Source: Streptomyces sp. NBC_01481 (GTDB lineage Bacteria; Actinomycetota; Actinomycetes; Streptomycetales; Streptomycetaceae). Taken from it: a stretch of DNA of 64,000 bases. Below are positions 40,737 through 49,305 of the stretch, one piece after another. The DNA is taken from NCBI RefSeq assembly GCF_026339995.1, contig NZ_JAPEPT010000003.1:1098177-1162176 (forward strand), given 5' to 3'. The notes beneath the pieces are model-generated. The model was not told the DNA's origin. It saw nothing but the letters and a program-made list of their open reading frames with translations, and searched no databases. Both the position numbers and the translations under genes were made by a program. Position 1 is the stretch's first letter, and every line of letters begins with the position of its first letter.

Positions 40737-41297
40737 ATGTACGCGATATCCCTGGGCGACGACGGCGCCGAACTGCGACCGCTCGAACCGTGGCAGGCCG
40801 AGGAGTTCCTGACCCACGTGGACCGAGGACGGGAGTTCATCGGGCAGTACAACGCGCTGCCCGACGTCGTAACGGACCTGGAGTCGAGCCGGGCGTTCCT
40901 CCAGGCGTACGCGGAGAAGGCCGCGGCCGACGCCGGGCGGCTCCACGGCATCTGGACGGACGGCAAGCTGGTCGGCGCGGTCCTCTTCCGGAGGATGGAC
41001 GCGGAGCAGGGCACCGCCGAGGCGGGCTGCTGGCTGGAGCCGTCGGCGGTGGGCAAGGGGCTGGTGACCCGGGCCGCGCGCGTGATCATCGATTGGGCCG
41101 TCGAGGAGCGGGGCATCCACCGCGTGGACTGGTGGGTCTCGGCGGCGAACGAGCCCAGCATCGCCGTGGCCCGGCGGCTCGGAATGACGAAGGACGGCGT
41201 GCTGAGGGAGAGCTACCTGTACCGGGGGCAGCGGCACGACGAGGAGGTCTGGTCGGTGCTGGCACCGGAGTGGCGGGCGGGCAAGCGGGCGTTTTGA
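40737..41297 (+). CDS. GNAT acetyltransferase, RimJ/RimL type
   Basis: A 186-residue acetyltransferase: GAELRPLEPWQAEEFLTHVD, a middle strand AEAGCWLEPSAVGKGLVTRA (acetyl-CoA-binding loop, V-G-K-G-L), then HRVDWWVSAANEPSIAVARR and LGMTKDGVLRESYLYRGQRH, the typical RimJ/RimL C-terminus. ATG 40737 has GGAAGGTGAC directly upstream. Members acetylate ribosomal protein N-termini or small amines. It converges with the isochorismatase gene 39 bases downstream. Confidence 0.92.
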   Translation: MYAISLGDDGAELRPLEPWQAEEFLTHVDRGREFIGQYNALPDVVTDLESSRAFLQAYAEKAAADAGRLHGIWTDGKLVGAVLFRRMDAEQGTAEAGCWLEPSAVGKGLVTRAARVIIDWAVEERGIHRVDWWVSAANEPSIAVARRLGMTKDGVLRESYLYRGQRHDEEVWSVLAPEWRAGKRAF

Positions 41298-41336
41298 CAG
41301 CTCAGGTTCTCGACCTGTCGGCTCAGCCGCTGAACG

Positions 41337-41897
41337 TCACGTGCTTTGTCCGAACGTCACGTCCTTCGTCTCCGTGACGCCGGCGGTGCGACCGGGCGCA
41401 GTCTCGTACTGCCAATACAGGTTCGTGTGCGCGATGACCTTGTCCGGCGGCGGAGCGCCCCACGCGCTCTGATCCTGCGACGTGTGCGCGTCACCGACGA
41501 GTGTCACGTCGTAGCCACGCACAAAAGCGCCATGGATCGTGGACCGGACGCAGGCATCCGTCTCCGCGCCGGTCACGACCAGGCGTCCGACTCCGGCCTC
41601 GGCCAGCACCTCCTCCAAGTCGGTGTCCTCGAAGGAGTCCCCGAACGTCTTGTGCACCAACGGCTCCGACTCCTGGCGTGCCAGTTCCGGGACGTACTCC
41701 CAGGCCTCGCTGCCCTTCTCCAGGTGATCGTCGGAGTGCTGGACCCAGACGATCGGGACACCCTCTGCGCGAGCCCTGTCGACGAGCGTGCGGATGTTGG
41801 CGACGACCGCGTCGCGCTGGTGCGCATCGGCCACGACGCCCTTCTGGACGTCGATCACCATCAAGGCGGTGTGGGGTCGATCTGACAGCGTGGTCAT
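41337..41897 (-). CDS. isochorismatase-family cysteine hydrolase
   Basis: A 186-residue cysteine hydrolase: TALMVIDVQKGVV carries the catalytic Asp, VWVQHSDDHLEKGSEAW follows, and VVTGAETDACVRSTIHGAFV has the nucleophilic Cys with the preceding cis-peptide region. DVTLVGDAHTS is also typical. Substrate unknown (nicotinamidase-like hydrolases of this shape act on amides such as N-carbamoyl compounds or isochorismate). GAGGAGATCGTC precedes the ATG. The second palindromic element begins 47 bases upstream of its start. Confidence 0.92.
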   Translation of the reverse strand: MTTLSDRPHTALMVIDVQKGVVADAHQRDAVVANIRTLVDRARAEGVPIVWVQHSDDHLEKGSEAWEYVPELARQESEPLVHKTFGDSFEDTDLEEVLAEAGVGRLVVTGAETDACVRSTIHGAFVRGYDVTLVGDAHTSQDQSAWGAPPPDKVIAHTNLYWQYETAPGRTAGVTETKDVTFGQST

Positions 41898-41944
41898 GAC
41901 GATCTCCTCTGCTGCTCGGACGGGCTCATGCCACGGGGATCACG

Positions 41945-42110
41945 CTAGGGCCTGTCGTTCGGATCTTGCCGGGTTCGCGTGCCCTGGCACGCACGCTTGC
42001 CGCGTTGTCGTCAGTCGCCGACGCTCCGCGTCGGCTCCATCCTCCGCCTTGCGATCGCACGCACCAGACCCCGCTCACTGATCCGGCCTGATCCAAAAGA
42101 CAGGCCCTAG
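41945..42110. repeat. palindrome-ended intergenic element, copy 2 (166 bp)
   Basis: Ends CTAGGGCCTGTC (41945-41956) and GACAGGCCCTAG (42099-42110) are perfect inverted repeats. The interior, read on the minus strand, shares GTCTGGTGCGTGCGATCGC, AAGGCGGAGGATGG, GGCGACTGACGACAACGCGG and CGTGCGTGCCAGGG with copy 1. The ends differ from those of copy 1 beyond the core, so they are two subfamilies. Non-coding; between the isochorismatase and MFS genes. Confidence 0.75.
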
Positions 42111-42323
42111 GCCGATCCGCCCACAACCGCCGCTGGTCCGTCCAATTCCAGGGTGCGCCGGATTCGAGGCGTGAAAGAGCGCGGTGGTGCGTCGTTTGCC
42201 GTATCAGCAAACCAACTTTGCCGCCACGGCAGTCGGGCGCACTGTGGGCGCAGGGCCGGCCGACGGTGAGATCACGGCCCCCACAACACCCGGCACGGCT
42301 CAAGCCGCCACTCAACGGAGCTC

Positions 42324-43772
42324 ATGTTGAAGCCAATTGTCGCTGGACGAGATGAACCAGTAGCTGGAAACCCGGAACGGACGGCCTCGGTCCGGTGGGC
42401 GCTCGCCGGCCTTTCGCTGTCCGTGCTGCTGTCCTCGCTCGGCACCAGCATCGCCAATGTTGCCCTGCCGACGTTGGCGCAGGCGTTCACCGCCTCCTTC
42501 CAGGAAGTCCAGTGGATCGTCCTCGCCTATCTCCTCGCCATCACCACCCTGATCGTCAGCGTCGGACGGCTCGGCGACATCACCGGCCGCCGACGGCTCC
42601 TCCTGGCCGGAATCGTCCTGTTCACGGTGGCCTCGGTCCTGTGCGGCGTCGCGCCCACGCTCTGGATGCTGATTGCCGCCCGGGCGGCGCAGGGGCTCGG
42701 AGCGGCCATCATGATGGCCCTCACCATGGCGTTTGTCGGTGAGACGGTTCCGAAGTCAAAGACCGGTAGCGCCATGGGGCTGCTCGGAACGATGTCCGCG
42801 ATCGGCACCGCTCTCGGTCCATCGCTCGGCGGCGTTCTGATCGCCGGACTCGGTTGGCGGGCAGTCTTCCTCGTCAACGTACCGCTGGGCATCCTGACTT
42901 TCCTTCTCGCGCATAGCTACCTGCCCGTCGACCGCCGGGAACCGAAGACTGATCGGACCGGCTTCGACAGAGTGGGCACACTGCTGCTCGCTCTGACGCT
43001 CGCGGCCTACGCACTCGCCATGACGATCGGGCACGGCAGTTTTGGTCCGCTCAACATGGCTCTGCTGTTGGCTGCCGTCATTGGAGTCGGCGTCTTCGTC
43101 CTCGCCGAGTCGAAGACAGCATCACCCTTGATCCGATTGGCGATGTTCGGCGATCCCGCGCTGAGTGCGAGCCTCGCCATGAGCGCGCTTGTCTCGACGG
43201 TGATGATGGCGACGCTGGTGGTCGGGCCGTTCTATCTTTCGCGTGCGCTCGGGCTCGACGCGGCACTCGTTGGCCTCGTCATGTCAGTCGGTCCGCTTGT
43301 GGCCGCGCTGACCGGCGTGCCGGCCGGTCGCATCGTGGACCGCCTCGACGCACAACGCATAACCTTCCTTGGGCTCATCGGGATGGCGGCCGGCTGCTTC
43401 GTCCTTTCCGCGATGCCGACAACGGTCGGAATCCCCGGCTACATCGCCCCCATCGTCGTCATCACCGCCGGCTACGCGATGTTCCAGACGGCCAACAACA
43501 CTGCCGTCATGTCAGATGTCCGCCCGGACCAGCGGGGCGTCATCTCAGGCATGCTGAACCTGTCGCGCAATCTCGGGCTTATCACCGGTGCATCCGTCAT
43601 GGGCGCCGTGTTCGCGCTCGCCTCGGCGACGACCGACATCACAACGGCGCACCCGGGGGCCGTTGCCACCGGTATGCGGATCACGTTCGCAGTCGCGGCG
43701 ATGCTGATCGTGGTCGCGCTCACCATCGCGGCTGGAGGCCGTGCTCTCGCCCGCCGGTCCGTGGTGACGTGA
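42324..43772 (+). CDS. MFS exporter, DHA2 family
   Basis: A 482-residue transporter with 14 predicted helices. LGTSIANVALPTLAQAFTAS is the helix-1 motif of DHA2 drug exporters. VGRLGDITGRRRLLLAGIVL is MFS motif A, and LGPSLGGVLIAGLGWRAVFL is motif C. The start at 42324 is preceded by CGGAG. It probably exports a drug or metabolite. No adjacent regulator is visible; the upstream 213 bases after the palindromic element show nothing recognisable. Confidence 0.93.
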   Translation: MLKPIVAGRDEPVAGNPERTASVRWALAGLSLSVLLSSLGTSIANVALPTLAQAFTASFQEVQWIVLAYLLAITTLIVSVGRLGDITGRRRLLLAGIVLFTVASVLCGVAPTLWMLIAARAAQGLGAAIMMALTMAFVGETVPKSKTGSAMGLLGTMSAIGTALGPSLGGVLIAGLGWRAVFLVNVPLGILTFLLAHSYLPVDRREPKTDRTGFDRVGTLLLALTLAAYALAMTIGHGSFGPLNMALLLAAVIGVGVFVLAESKTASPLIRLAMFGDPALSASLAMSALVSTVMMATLVVGPFYLSRALGLDAALVGLVMSVGPLVAALTGVPAGRIVDRLDAQRITFLGLIGMAAGCFVLSAMPTTVGIPGYIAPIVVITAGYAMFQTANNTAVMSDVRPDQRGVISGMLNLSRNLGLITGASVMGAVFALASATTDITTAHPGAVATGMRITFAVAAMLIVVALTIAAGGRALARRSVVT

Positions 43773-43818
43773 ACCCACGGCACCCCGGCGGGCGGTTCCC
43801 CCTGTCCGGGGCGCGCCC

Positions 43819-44943
43819 TCAGGGGCTCGCGTTGAGCTCCGCGACGATCGAGGCGGGGGTGTGGCCGCTGCCGTCCGACAGGCGGTGGAAGTCGACGGAG
43901 ACGAAGTTCGGGTTGCGGCCCCCGGCCGCGGTCCGGCACTGGTCGGCGATGCGGTTTCTCAGCTTGGTGCCGTTGTCCAGGGCCGCCGTGAGGACGGTGG
44001 GTACGTTGCGGTGGTGGCTCATGGTGAACAGTCGCCGGAATCCGGGCTCCTGGCGGTCCAGGGGCACGTCGGACCAGCGGCTGACGCACGCCAGGTCGTT
44101 GCCCAGGTCCCCCAGGCTCCAGTAGTTGCTCACCGTCCAGGACTTGTCGTACATGACGCCCAGGTTCTCGCGGTCGGACCGGTCGGAGAGGATCAGCAGG
44201 CGCTTTCCGGCGGTGACGAGGTCGGCAACCTTCGGCCATCCGTGCTGTCGTACGCCCCACGCGTCGGGCCGGAACAGCAGCTCGGACAGCCCGTTGACCC
44301 TGCCGAGGGACTGACGCAGCTGCTCCGCGCTGACGTAGTCCTCCAGGAAGACGGTCACGACCTCCTGTGGATGGGTGGCGAGGAAGTCCACCACGGTCTG
44401 CATCGTGCCGTGGAAGGACTGCCGTGGCAGGGCGTACGTGGCACCGGCGAAGGTCTTGCAGTCGCCGTGGCACAGGTACACGTCGCTGGGATAGCAGTCG
44501 CTCCCGAAGCTGATGATGCACAGCCAGGTGCTGCGCTCGTACCAGTGCGTGTCCAGGCTCAGGCCGCGAACGCCGTTGTCGAGTTGGGCGCGCACCGACT
44601 CGGCCTGGTTCGCCGAACTCCAGCGGGAGTCCTCGTAGTTGGTGAAGGCGTTGTGGGTGGTCAGGAAGGCGACCTCGTCGAGTCGGCGATCGCCCCAGCG
44701 CGCGGCTGCGGCGTCGGACGCGTCCGTGCCCGCGGAGACGGTGACGGTGGATGTGGTGCCGCCCGCGGCCGAGGCGGCCGAGGCGGTCGCCGCGCCCATG
44801 AGGGCCAGGAGAAGGAGGCATACGAAGGAGTGCCGGCGGGCTCTTCGCAGGACCGCGGCGCGAACGGTCCGCGGGCCGGGCGACGCCGGGCCGCCGCGCC
44901 TGCGGACACGCGACCACGGTCGCAACATGTTCATGCCAATCAT
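43819..44943 (-). CDS. secreted PI-PLC X-domain phosphodiesterase
   Basis: A 374-residue exported enzyme. Arg-rich N-terminus and signal helix at about residues 36-58 (FVCLLLLALMGAATASAASA). The PI-PLC catalytic barrel begins RLDEVAFLTTHNAFTN, with the first catalytic His in TTHN. GVRGLSLDTHWYE and YLCHGDC contain later catalytic His/Asp residues. VVDFLATHPQEVVTVFLEDY is a typical PI-PLC strand. The C-terminus FVSVDFHRLSDG closes the barrel. It cleaves phosphatidylinositol or related headgroups outside the cell. Three nearby in-frame ATGs (44943, 44934, 44928) lack good sites; I used the first. Confidence 0.88.
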   Translation of the reverse strand: MIGMNMLRPWSRVRRRGGPASPGPRTVRAAVLRRARRHSFVCLLLLALMGAATASAASAAGGTTSTVTVSAGTDASDAAAARWGDRRLDEVAFLTTHNAFTNYEDSRWSSANQAESVRAQLDNGVRGLSLDTHWYERSTWLCIISFGSDCYPSDVYLCHGDCKTFAGATYALPRQSFHGTMQTVVDFLATHPQEVVTVFLEDYVSAEQLRQSLGRVNGLSELLFRPDAWGVRQHGWPKVADLVTAGKRLLILSDRSDRENLGVMYDKSWTVSNYWSLGDLGNDLACVSRWSDVPLDRQEPGFRRLFTMSHHRNVPTVLTAALDNGTKLRNRIADQCRTAAGGRNPNFVSVDFHRLSDGSGHTPASIVAELNASP

Positions 44944-45104
44944 GCGGCGGAGGGTAGCGCGCGGGCCGTCGATCCGCTCCTCCGCGGACCAGTTCGGCCG
45001 GTATCCGACGGCGCGCGGCGCCGCTGCGCCACCCGGACCTGCTCCGTGGATCAGGCCGACGGGGGGCGACAGCGGACATGTTGAGTGCGGGCGGTGTGCT
45101 GGGG

Positions 45105-45702
45105 TCAGGTGAGGCGACGCCGTACGGCGGCCGACACCCGGTCCACCGCCACGATCAGGACGAGGACCACCAGGATGTGGGTCAGCATCTCGTCGAACTG
45201 GAACAGCTTGATGGACTGGTTGATGAGGAAACCGATGCCGCCCGCGCCCACCAGGCCGAGCACCAGCGACGAACGCACGTTGACGTCGAGCCGGTACAGG
45301 AGCAATCCCGCCAACTGCGGGGTCACCGCGGGCAGCAAGGCGTGCGCGGCGATCTGGATCCGGCCGGCGCCAGCCGACCGCAGAACCTGGGCGGGTCCGG
45401 GATCGGCGTCCTCCAGGGCCTCGGCCCACAGCTTGCCCATCACGCCCACGTTGTGACACAGCAGAGCGAGCACGCCAGGGAAGGGACCCAGCCCGACGGC
45501 CGTGACGAAGACCAGCGCGAAGACCACGTCGGGCACCGCGCGCAGGAACGACAGCGGGGAGCGGGCCGCTTGGTAGACCCAGGTGGACGGGGCGGTGCCG
45601 CGCGCCGCGAGCAGGGCCAGGGCGAGGGAGAACGGCACTGACAGGGTGGTGCCGAGCAGACCGATCCACAGCGTCGCCAGGGCGCCGTCGAGGCTCGGCC
45701 CG
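45105..45702 (-). pseudogene. 5'-truncated phosphonate ABC permease (PhnE)
   Basis: About 200 residues of a PhnE-type permease: LATLWIGLLGTTLSVPFSLA, LRAVPDVVFALVFVTAVGLG, PFPGVLALLCHNVGVMGKLW, EALEDADPGPAQVLRSAGAG and GLVGAGGIGFLINQSIKLFQ are the conserved blocks. The first helix and start are missing. At about 45702 the sequence switches to the 3' part of a GntR regulator on the other strand. A GTG at 45638 exists internally but gives an incomplete domain. No phnC or phnD lies nearby. Confidence 0.7.
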
Positions 45703-45904
45703 GCATACCTTCGACGCCATCCCCGCGGATCCGCTCGACGCCAAGCTCCTCGAAGTTCCCGAGGGCACGCCGCTGTTGCGGGAGCGGCGCCTGACCACCG
45801 ACTCCCAGGGCACGCCCATAGAGTGGTCCGACGACCGCTACCGCTCGGACGTCGCGACGGTGACCGTGACCAATACGCGAAGCTCCCGCACCGCCATGCT
45901 CTGA
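45703..45904 (+). pseudogene. 5'-truncated GntR/UTRA regulator
   Basis: The frame ending in TGA at 45902-45904 encodes TFDAIPADPLDAKLLEVPEG, TPLLRERRLTTDSQGTPIEW and DDRYRSDVATVTVTN. This is the C-terminal part of a UTRA ligand domain as in PhnF-type GntR regulators. The winged helix and start are absent. Back to back with the phnE stub, it marks a deletion through a divergent regulator/transporter pair. Confidence 0.7.
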
Positions 45905-45997
45905 GAACGGGAGGGCGGACCGCACCGGCTGGAACGTCCGGTACGGGAGCCGGACTTCCGCACTGCGGGCTCCCCGCTCAGACAATCACCAGCCGCC

Positions 45998-46867
45998 TCA
46001 GAGAGGCGCCAGGCGCTGACTGAGGCTGAGCACGTGGTGAACCGTCCGAGGGTCGGTGCTCCCGCGGAAGGCGGGGACGGGGCGAACCTGGGGGCCGATG
46101 AGCAAGCCGGTCTGCCCGTCGAGCGAGGCGTCGGTGGCGGCGAAGACGGACGGCCGGGCGGCCACCGACGCGGGGCCGGCGGTGGAGCGTTCGAAGGTCC
46201 GCCGCACCAGCGGCCACAGCAGGCGCAGCCCCGGCGAGACGATCCTCGGTGAAGTCATGGTTCCGTTGGTCATGTCGGTCGCCGCACCGCCGGGGTCGGC
46301 CGCGAAGACCGCGACGCCGCTGCCGCGCAGGCGCTGGGCCAGATCAAGGGTGTAGGCGAGGTTGGCGAGCTTGGCGCGGCCGTACCAGTGGAAGCCGTAG
46401 TAGCCGCCCGGTGGTTCGACGGCGTCGAAGGTGCGCTTGGCGACCCTGATCGCGCCGGAGCTGACGTTCACGATCCGGCTCGGCCCGCCGGCCCGGAGCT
46501 GATCGAGCAGCAGCTCGGTCAGCAGGTAGGGCGAGAGGTGATTGACGGCGAACGTCGCCTCGATGCCGTCCACGGTCTGCTGCCGGTCCGCGAACATCGC
46601 GCCCACGTTGTTGACCAGGACCTTGAGCGGCCCCTCGGCCGCCAGTCGGGCGGCGAGCGCTCGTACGTCGCCGAGTGACGCGAGGTCGGCCGCCACGAAT
46701 CGCGGATCGCCTCCGGTCGCGACCGTCGCGATGCGCTCGACCGCGCGGGCGCCGCGCTCGGCGTTGCGGCCGACCACGGTGACGGCGAGCCCGTGCGCCG
46801 CCAGTCCCATTGCGGTCTCCAGGCCGATTCCCCCGGTTCCTGCCGTTACCACTGCCCGCTGTTCCAC
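45998..46867 (-). CDS. short-chain dehydrogenase/reductase
   Basis: A 289-residue SDR: VVTAGTGGIGLETAMGLAAH is the T-G-x3-G-x-G cofactor motif, VGRNAERG suggests NADP(H), and LVNNVGAM is the NNAG-like motif. IVNVSSGAIR supplies the Ser, and YGRAK carries the catalytic Tyr-x3-Lys. The family resembles retinol dehydrogenase-like SDRs. GTG 46867 has GGAGGG about 12 bases upstream. Two TetR-type palindromes lie between it and the tetR gene, so it is probably repressed by the neighbouring TetR. Confidence 0.93.
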   Translation of the reverse strand: MEQRAVVTAGTGGIGLETAMGLAAHGLAVTVVGRNAERGARAVERIATVATGGDPRFVAADLASLGDVRALAARLAAEGPLKVLVNNVGAMFADRQQTVDGIEATFAVNHLSPYLLTELLLDQLRAGGPSRIVNVSSGAIRVAKRTFDAVEPPGGYYGFHWYGRAKLANLAYTLDLAQRLRGSGVAVFAADPGGAATDMTNGTMTSPRIVSPGLRLLWPLVRRTFERSTAGPASVAARPSVFAATDASLDGQTGLLIGPQVRPVPAFRGSTDPRTVHHVLSLSQRLAPL

Positions 46868-46900
46868 GGCTGTGCCCTCCGTCGCTTCGCTTGACAGAAT

Positions 46901-46914
46901 CGGATAGGTATCCG
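46901..46914. promoter_or_regulatory. TetR-type operator, proximal copy
   Basis: Perfect palindrome CGGATA-GG-TATCCG, centred 40 bases upstream of the SDR start. It shares the CGGATA/TATCCG core with the palindrome at 46939. The neighbouring TetR gene is the obvious candidate binder. Confidence 0.6.
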
Positions 46915-46938
46915 TTTCCGTGAGGGCACGCTAGCACA

Positions 46939-46956
46939 ACCGGATAGTAATCCGGT
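46939..46956. promoter_or_regulatory. TetR-type operator, distal copy
   Basis: Palindrome ACCGGAT-agta-ATCCGGT, whose centre is 40 bases (about four helix turns) from the first operator. Both lie between the tetR stop and the SDR start, so they more likely control the SDR than tetR itself. Confidence 0.6.
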
Positions 46957-47007
46957 TAGGGTGAAGGTGAGGGTGAACGGTGCCTGGGGCCCGGTTGCCG
47001 GCCGCGG

Positions 47008-47586
47008 TCAGCGCGGGGGGCGCAGGCCCTCAAGGAGGACACCGAGGTAGACCTCGGTGCGGGTGGAGTCGATGGCGCCGGAGCGTAGGGCGTGCTCGAT
47101 GCCGCAGAGCAGGCGGCGCACGTCGTCGGCCTCGATGTCGCGCCGGATGGCGCCGATCCCGCGGGCGCGGTCAAGCAGGTGCGCGACGGCCAGGTCGAGC
47201 TCGGCCTTGAGTGCCGAGGTCTGCTCCTCGGTATCGCTGGCGGATTCGAGCACGGCGGCGAATCCGCTGTCGTCCAGCGCGCGTGCGAGGGTGAAACGCA
47301 GCAGGCGGTGCAGCCCACCAAGGGCGTCCTCGTCGGCGGCCGCGGCCTGGGCCTCGGCCACCAGCTCTCGGAAGCGCTCGGCCGACAGCGCCTCCCGCAG
47401 CGCGTGGCGGTTGGGGAAGTGCCGGTAGACGGTTCCCACGCCCACGCCGGCGAGCCGGGCGATGGTGTTCAGCTGAAGCGAGTCGTCACCGGCGGCCAAC
47501 TGCTCGCGGGCGACCTGCAACACCCGGGCGCGGTTGCGCGCGGCATCCGTCCGCAGCGTCGGCCCCTGCTCGCCCTTCAGTGTCAC
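47008..47586 (-). CDS. TetR-family regulator
   Basis: A 192-residue repressor. The helix-turn-helix is at about residues 14-60 (NRARVLQVAREQLAAGDDSL, IARLAGVGVGTVYRHFPNRH). The C-terminal part resembles the TetR_C SCO1712-type group (VYRHFPNRHALREALSAERF, then helical). GTG 47586 follows an open frame, without a clear ribosome binding site. It lies upstream of the SDR on the same strand; the two operators between them suggest it represses the SDR. Confidence 0.92.
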   Translation of the reverse strand: MTLKGEQGPTLRTDAARNRARVLQVAREQLAAGDDSLQLNTIARLAGVGVGTVYRHFPNRHALREALSAERFRELVAEAQAAAADEDALGGLHRLLRFTLARALDDSGFAAVLESASDTEEQTSALKAELDLAVAHLLDRARGIGAIRRDIEADDVRRLLCGIEHALRSGAIDSTRTEVYLGVLLEGLRPPR

Positions 47587-47743
47587 GGGCCCAGCATAGA
47601 GGGCCGCTGAGCGCGGCCCGATGAGAAGATCTTGGAATCGAGAGCCAAAAAATTCGGGCGGCGATGTCGAGAACCCGTGGCCGGGTCCGTCCCCGCAGTG
47701 AACGCGACCACAATGGGTCGCACCAGCACCGAGGAGAAACACC

Positions 47744-48151
47744 ATGGCCAAGTACTTGCTGCTCAAGCACTACCGCGGCGCCCCGGCTGCGGTCAACGAC
47801 GTGCCCATGGACCAGTGGACGCCGGAGGAGATCTCGGCCCACGTGCAGTACATGAACGACTTCGCGGCCCGGCTCGAGAAGACCGGCGAGTTCGTCGACG
47901 GTCAGGCGCTCGCCCCCGAGGGGACGTTCGTACGGTACGACGGCGAGGGCCGCCCCCCGGTCACCGACGGCCCGTTCGCCGAGACCAAGGACCTCATCGC
48001 CGGCTGGATGGTGATCGACGTCGACAGCTACGAACGCGCCGTCGAGCTGGCCGGGGACCTGTCAGCCGCCCCTGGGGCGGGCGGGAAGCCGATCCACGAG
48101 TGGCTCGAGCTGCGCCCGTTCCTTACCGCGCCGCCCACCATCACGGAGTGA
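47744..48151 (+). CDS. YCII (DGPF)-domain protein, partner of the ECF sigma factor
   Basis: A 135-residue YCII/DGPF-type protein: AKYLLLKHYRGAPA, FVRYDGEGRPPVTDGPFAET (the DGPF motif), KDLIAGWMVIDVDSYERAVE and IHEWLELRPF. GAGGAGAAACACC precedes the ATG. Its stop overlaps the sigma factor start (GTGA). DGPF proteins are the standard genomic partner of ECF42-type sigma factors and probably modulate them, although the mechanism is not settled. Confidence 0.92.
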   Translation: MAKYLLLKHYRGAPAAVNDVPMDQWTPEEISAHVQYMNDFAARLEKTGEFVDGQALAPEGTFVRYDGEGRPPVTDGPFAETKDLIAGWMVIDVDSYERAVELAGDLSAAPGAGGKPIHEWLELRPFLTAPPTITE

Positions 48152-49305
48152 CCTCCGAAGTGGACGATGTCCTGCTCCGGAGCCTCACGCCGAGCGTGCT
48201 CGGGATCCTCGTCCGCCGCGGAGCCGACTTCGCGGCGGCCGAGGACGCCGTGCAGGACGCGCTGGTCGAGGCGGTCCGCGTCTGGCCGGCCGACCAGCCG
48301 CGGGACCCGAAGGGCTGGCTGGTCACCGTGGCCTGGCGCCGGTTCCTCGACGCGACCCGCGCGGACACCGCCCGCCGCCGGCGTGAGGACCGCCTCGACG
48401 AGGAGCCGGCGCCCGGGCCCGCGCCCGCCGTGGACGACACACTCCAGCTCTACTTCCTGTGCGCCCACCCGTCGCTGACGCCGTCGTCCGCGGTCGCGCT
48501 CACGCTGCGCGCCGTCGGCGGGCTGACCACCCGCCAGATCGCCCAGGCCTACCTGGTGCCCGAGGCGACCATGGCGCAGCGCATCAGCCGAGCCAAGCGC
48601 ACCGTCTCCGGCGTGCGGTTCGACCAGCCCGGCGACGTCGCCACCGTGCTGCGCGTCCTCTACCTGGTCTTCAACGAGGGCTACTCCGGCGACGTCGACC
48701 TCGCCGCCGAGGCCATCCGGCTCACCCGGCAGCTCGCGGCCGCGATCGACCACCCCGAGGTGGCGGGGCTGCTCGCCCTCATGCTGCTCCACCACGCCCG
48801 GCGTGCCGCCCGGACCGCGCCCGACGGCAGCCTGGTGCCGCTGGCCGAGCAGGACCGCCGCCGGTGGGACACCGAGTTGATCGCCGAGGGCGTCGAGATC
48901 CTGCAGGCGGCCCTCGCCCGCGACCGGCTGCGCGAATTCCAGGCGCAGGCCGCCATCGCGGCACTCCACGCTGACGCGCCCACCGCCGAGGAGACCGACT
49001 GGGTGCAGATCGTCGAGTGGTACGACGAGCTCGCGCGCCTGACCGACAGCCCGGTCGTCCGGCTCAACCGCGCGGTGGCCGTCGGCCAGGCCGACGGACC
49101 GCGCGCCGGCCTGGCGGCGCTCGCGGCGCTGGACGACTCCCTGCCCCGCCACGCCGCGGTGGCGGCGTACCTCCACGAGCGCGACGGCGACCTGGCGACG
49201 GCGGCACGGCTGTACGCCGAGGCGGCCCACAAGGCACCCAACCTCGCCGAGCGCGACCACCTGACGCGCCAGGCCGCCCGGCTCAACGCCCGCCGGTCTC
49301 GCTGA
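48148..49305 (+). CDS. ECF42-type RNA polymerase sigma factor
   Basis: A 385-residue sigma factor with the long C-terminal extension characteristic of ECF42. Sigma-2 region: LRSLTPSVLGILVRRGADFA, AAEDAVQDALVEAVRVWP, PKGWLVTVAWRRFLDATR. Sigma-4 region: LTLRAVGGLTTRQIAQAYLV, PEATMAQRISRAKRTV. The extension (residues about 170-385) holds VLRVLYLVFNEGYSGDVDLA, the DUF6596-like part, and TPR-like helices (VRLNRAVAVGQADGPRAGLA). No anti-sigma factor is adjacent; the YCII gene is translationally coupled upstream. Confidence 0.93.
   Translation: MTSEVDDVLLRSLTPSVLGILVRRGADFAAAEDAVQDALVEAVRVWPADQPRDPKGWLVTVAWRRFLDATRADTARRRREDRLDEEPAPGPAPAVDDTLQLYFLCAHPSLTPSSAVALTLRAVGGLTTRQIAQAYLVPEATMAQRISRAKRTVSGVRFDQPGDVATVLRVLYLVFNEGYSGDVDLAAEAIRLTRQLAAAIDHPEVAGLLALMLLHHARRAARTAPDGSLVPLAEQDRRRWDTELIAEGVEILQAALARDRLREFQAQAAIAALHADAPTAEETDWVQIVEWYDELARLTDSPVVRLNRAVAVGQADGPRAGLAALAALDDSLPRHAAVAAYLHERDGDLATAARLYAEAAHKAPNLAERDHLTRQAARLNARRSR

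Noticed and set aside
45105..45638. Complete ABC permease starting at the internal GTG (45638).
   Set aside because: It would lack the first transmembrane region, and the frame continues upstream with PhnE-like sequence to the junction with the GntR stub.
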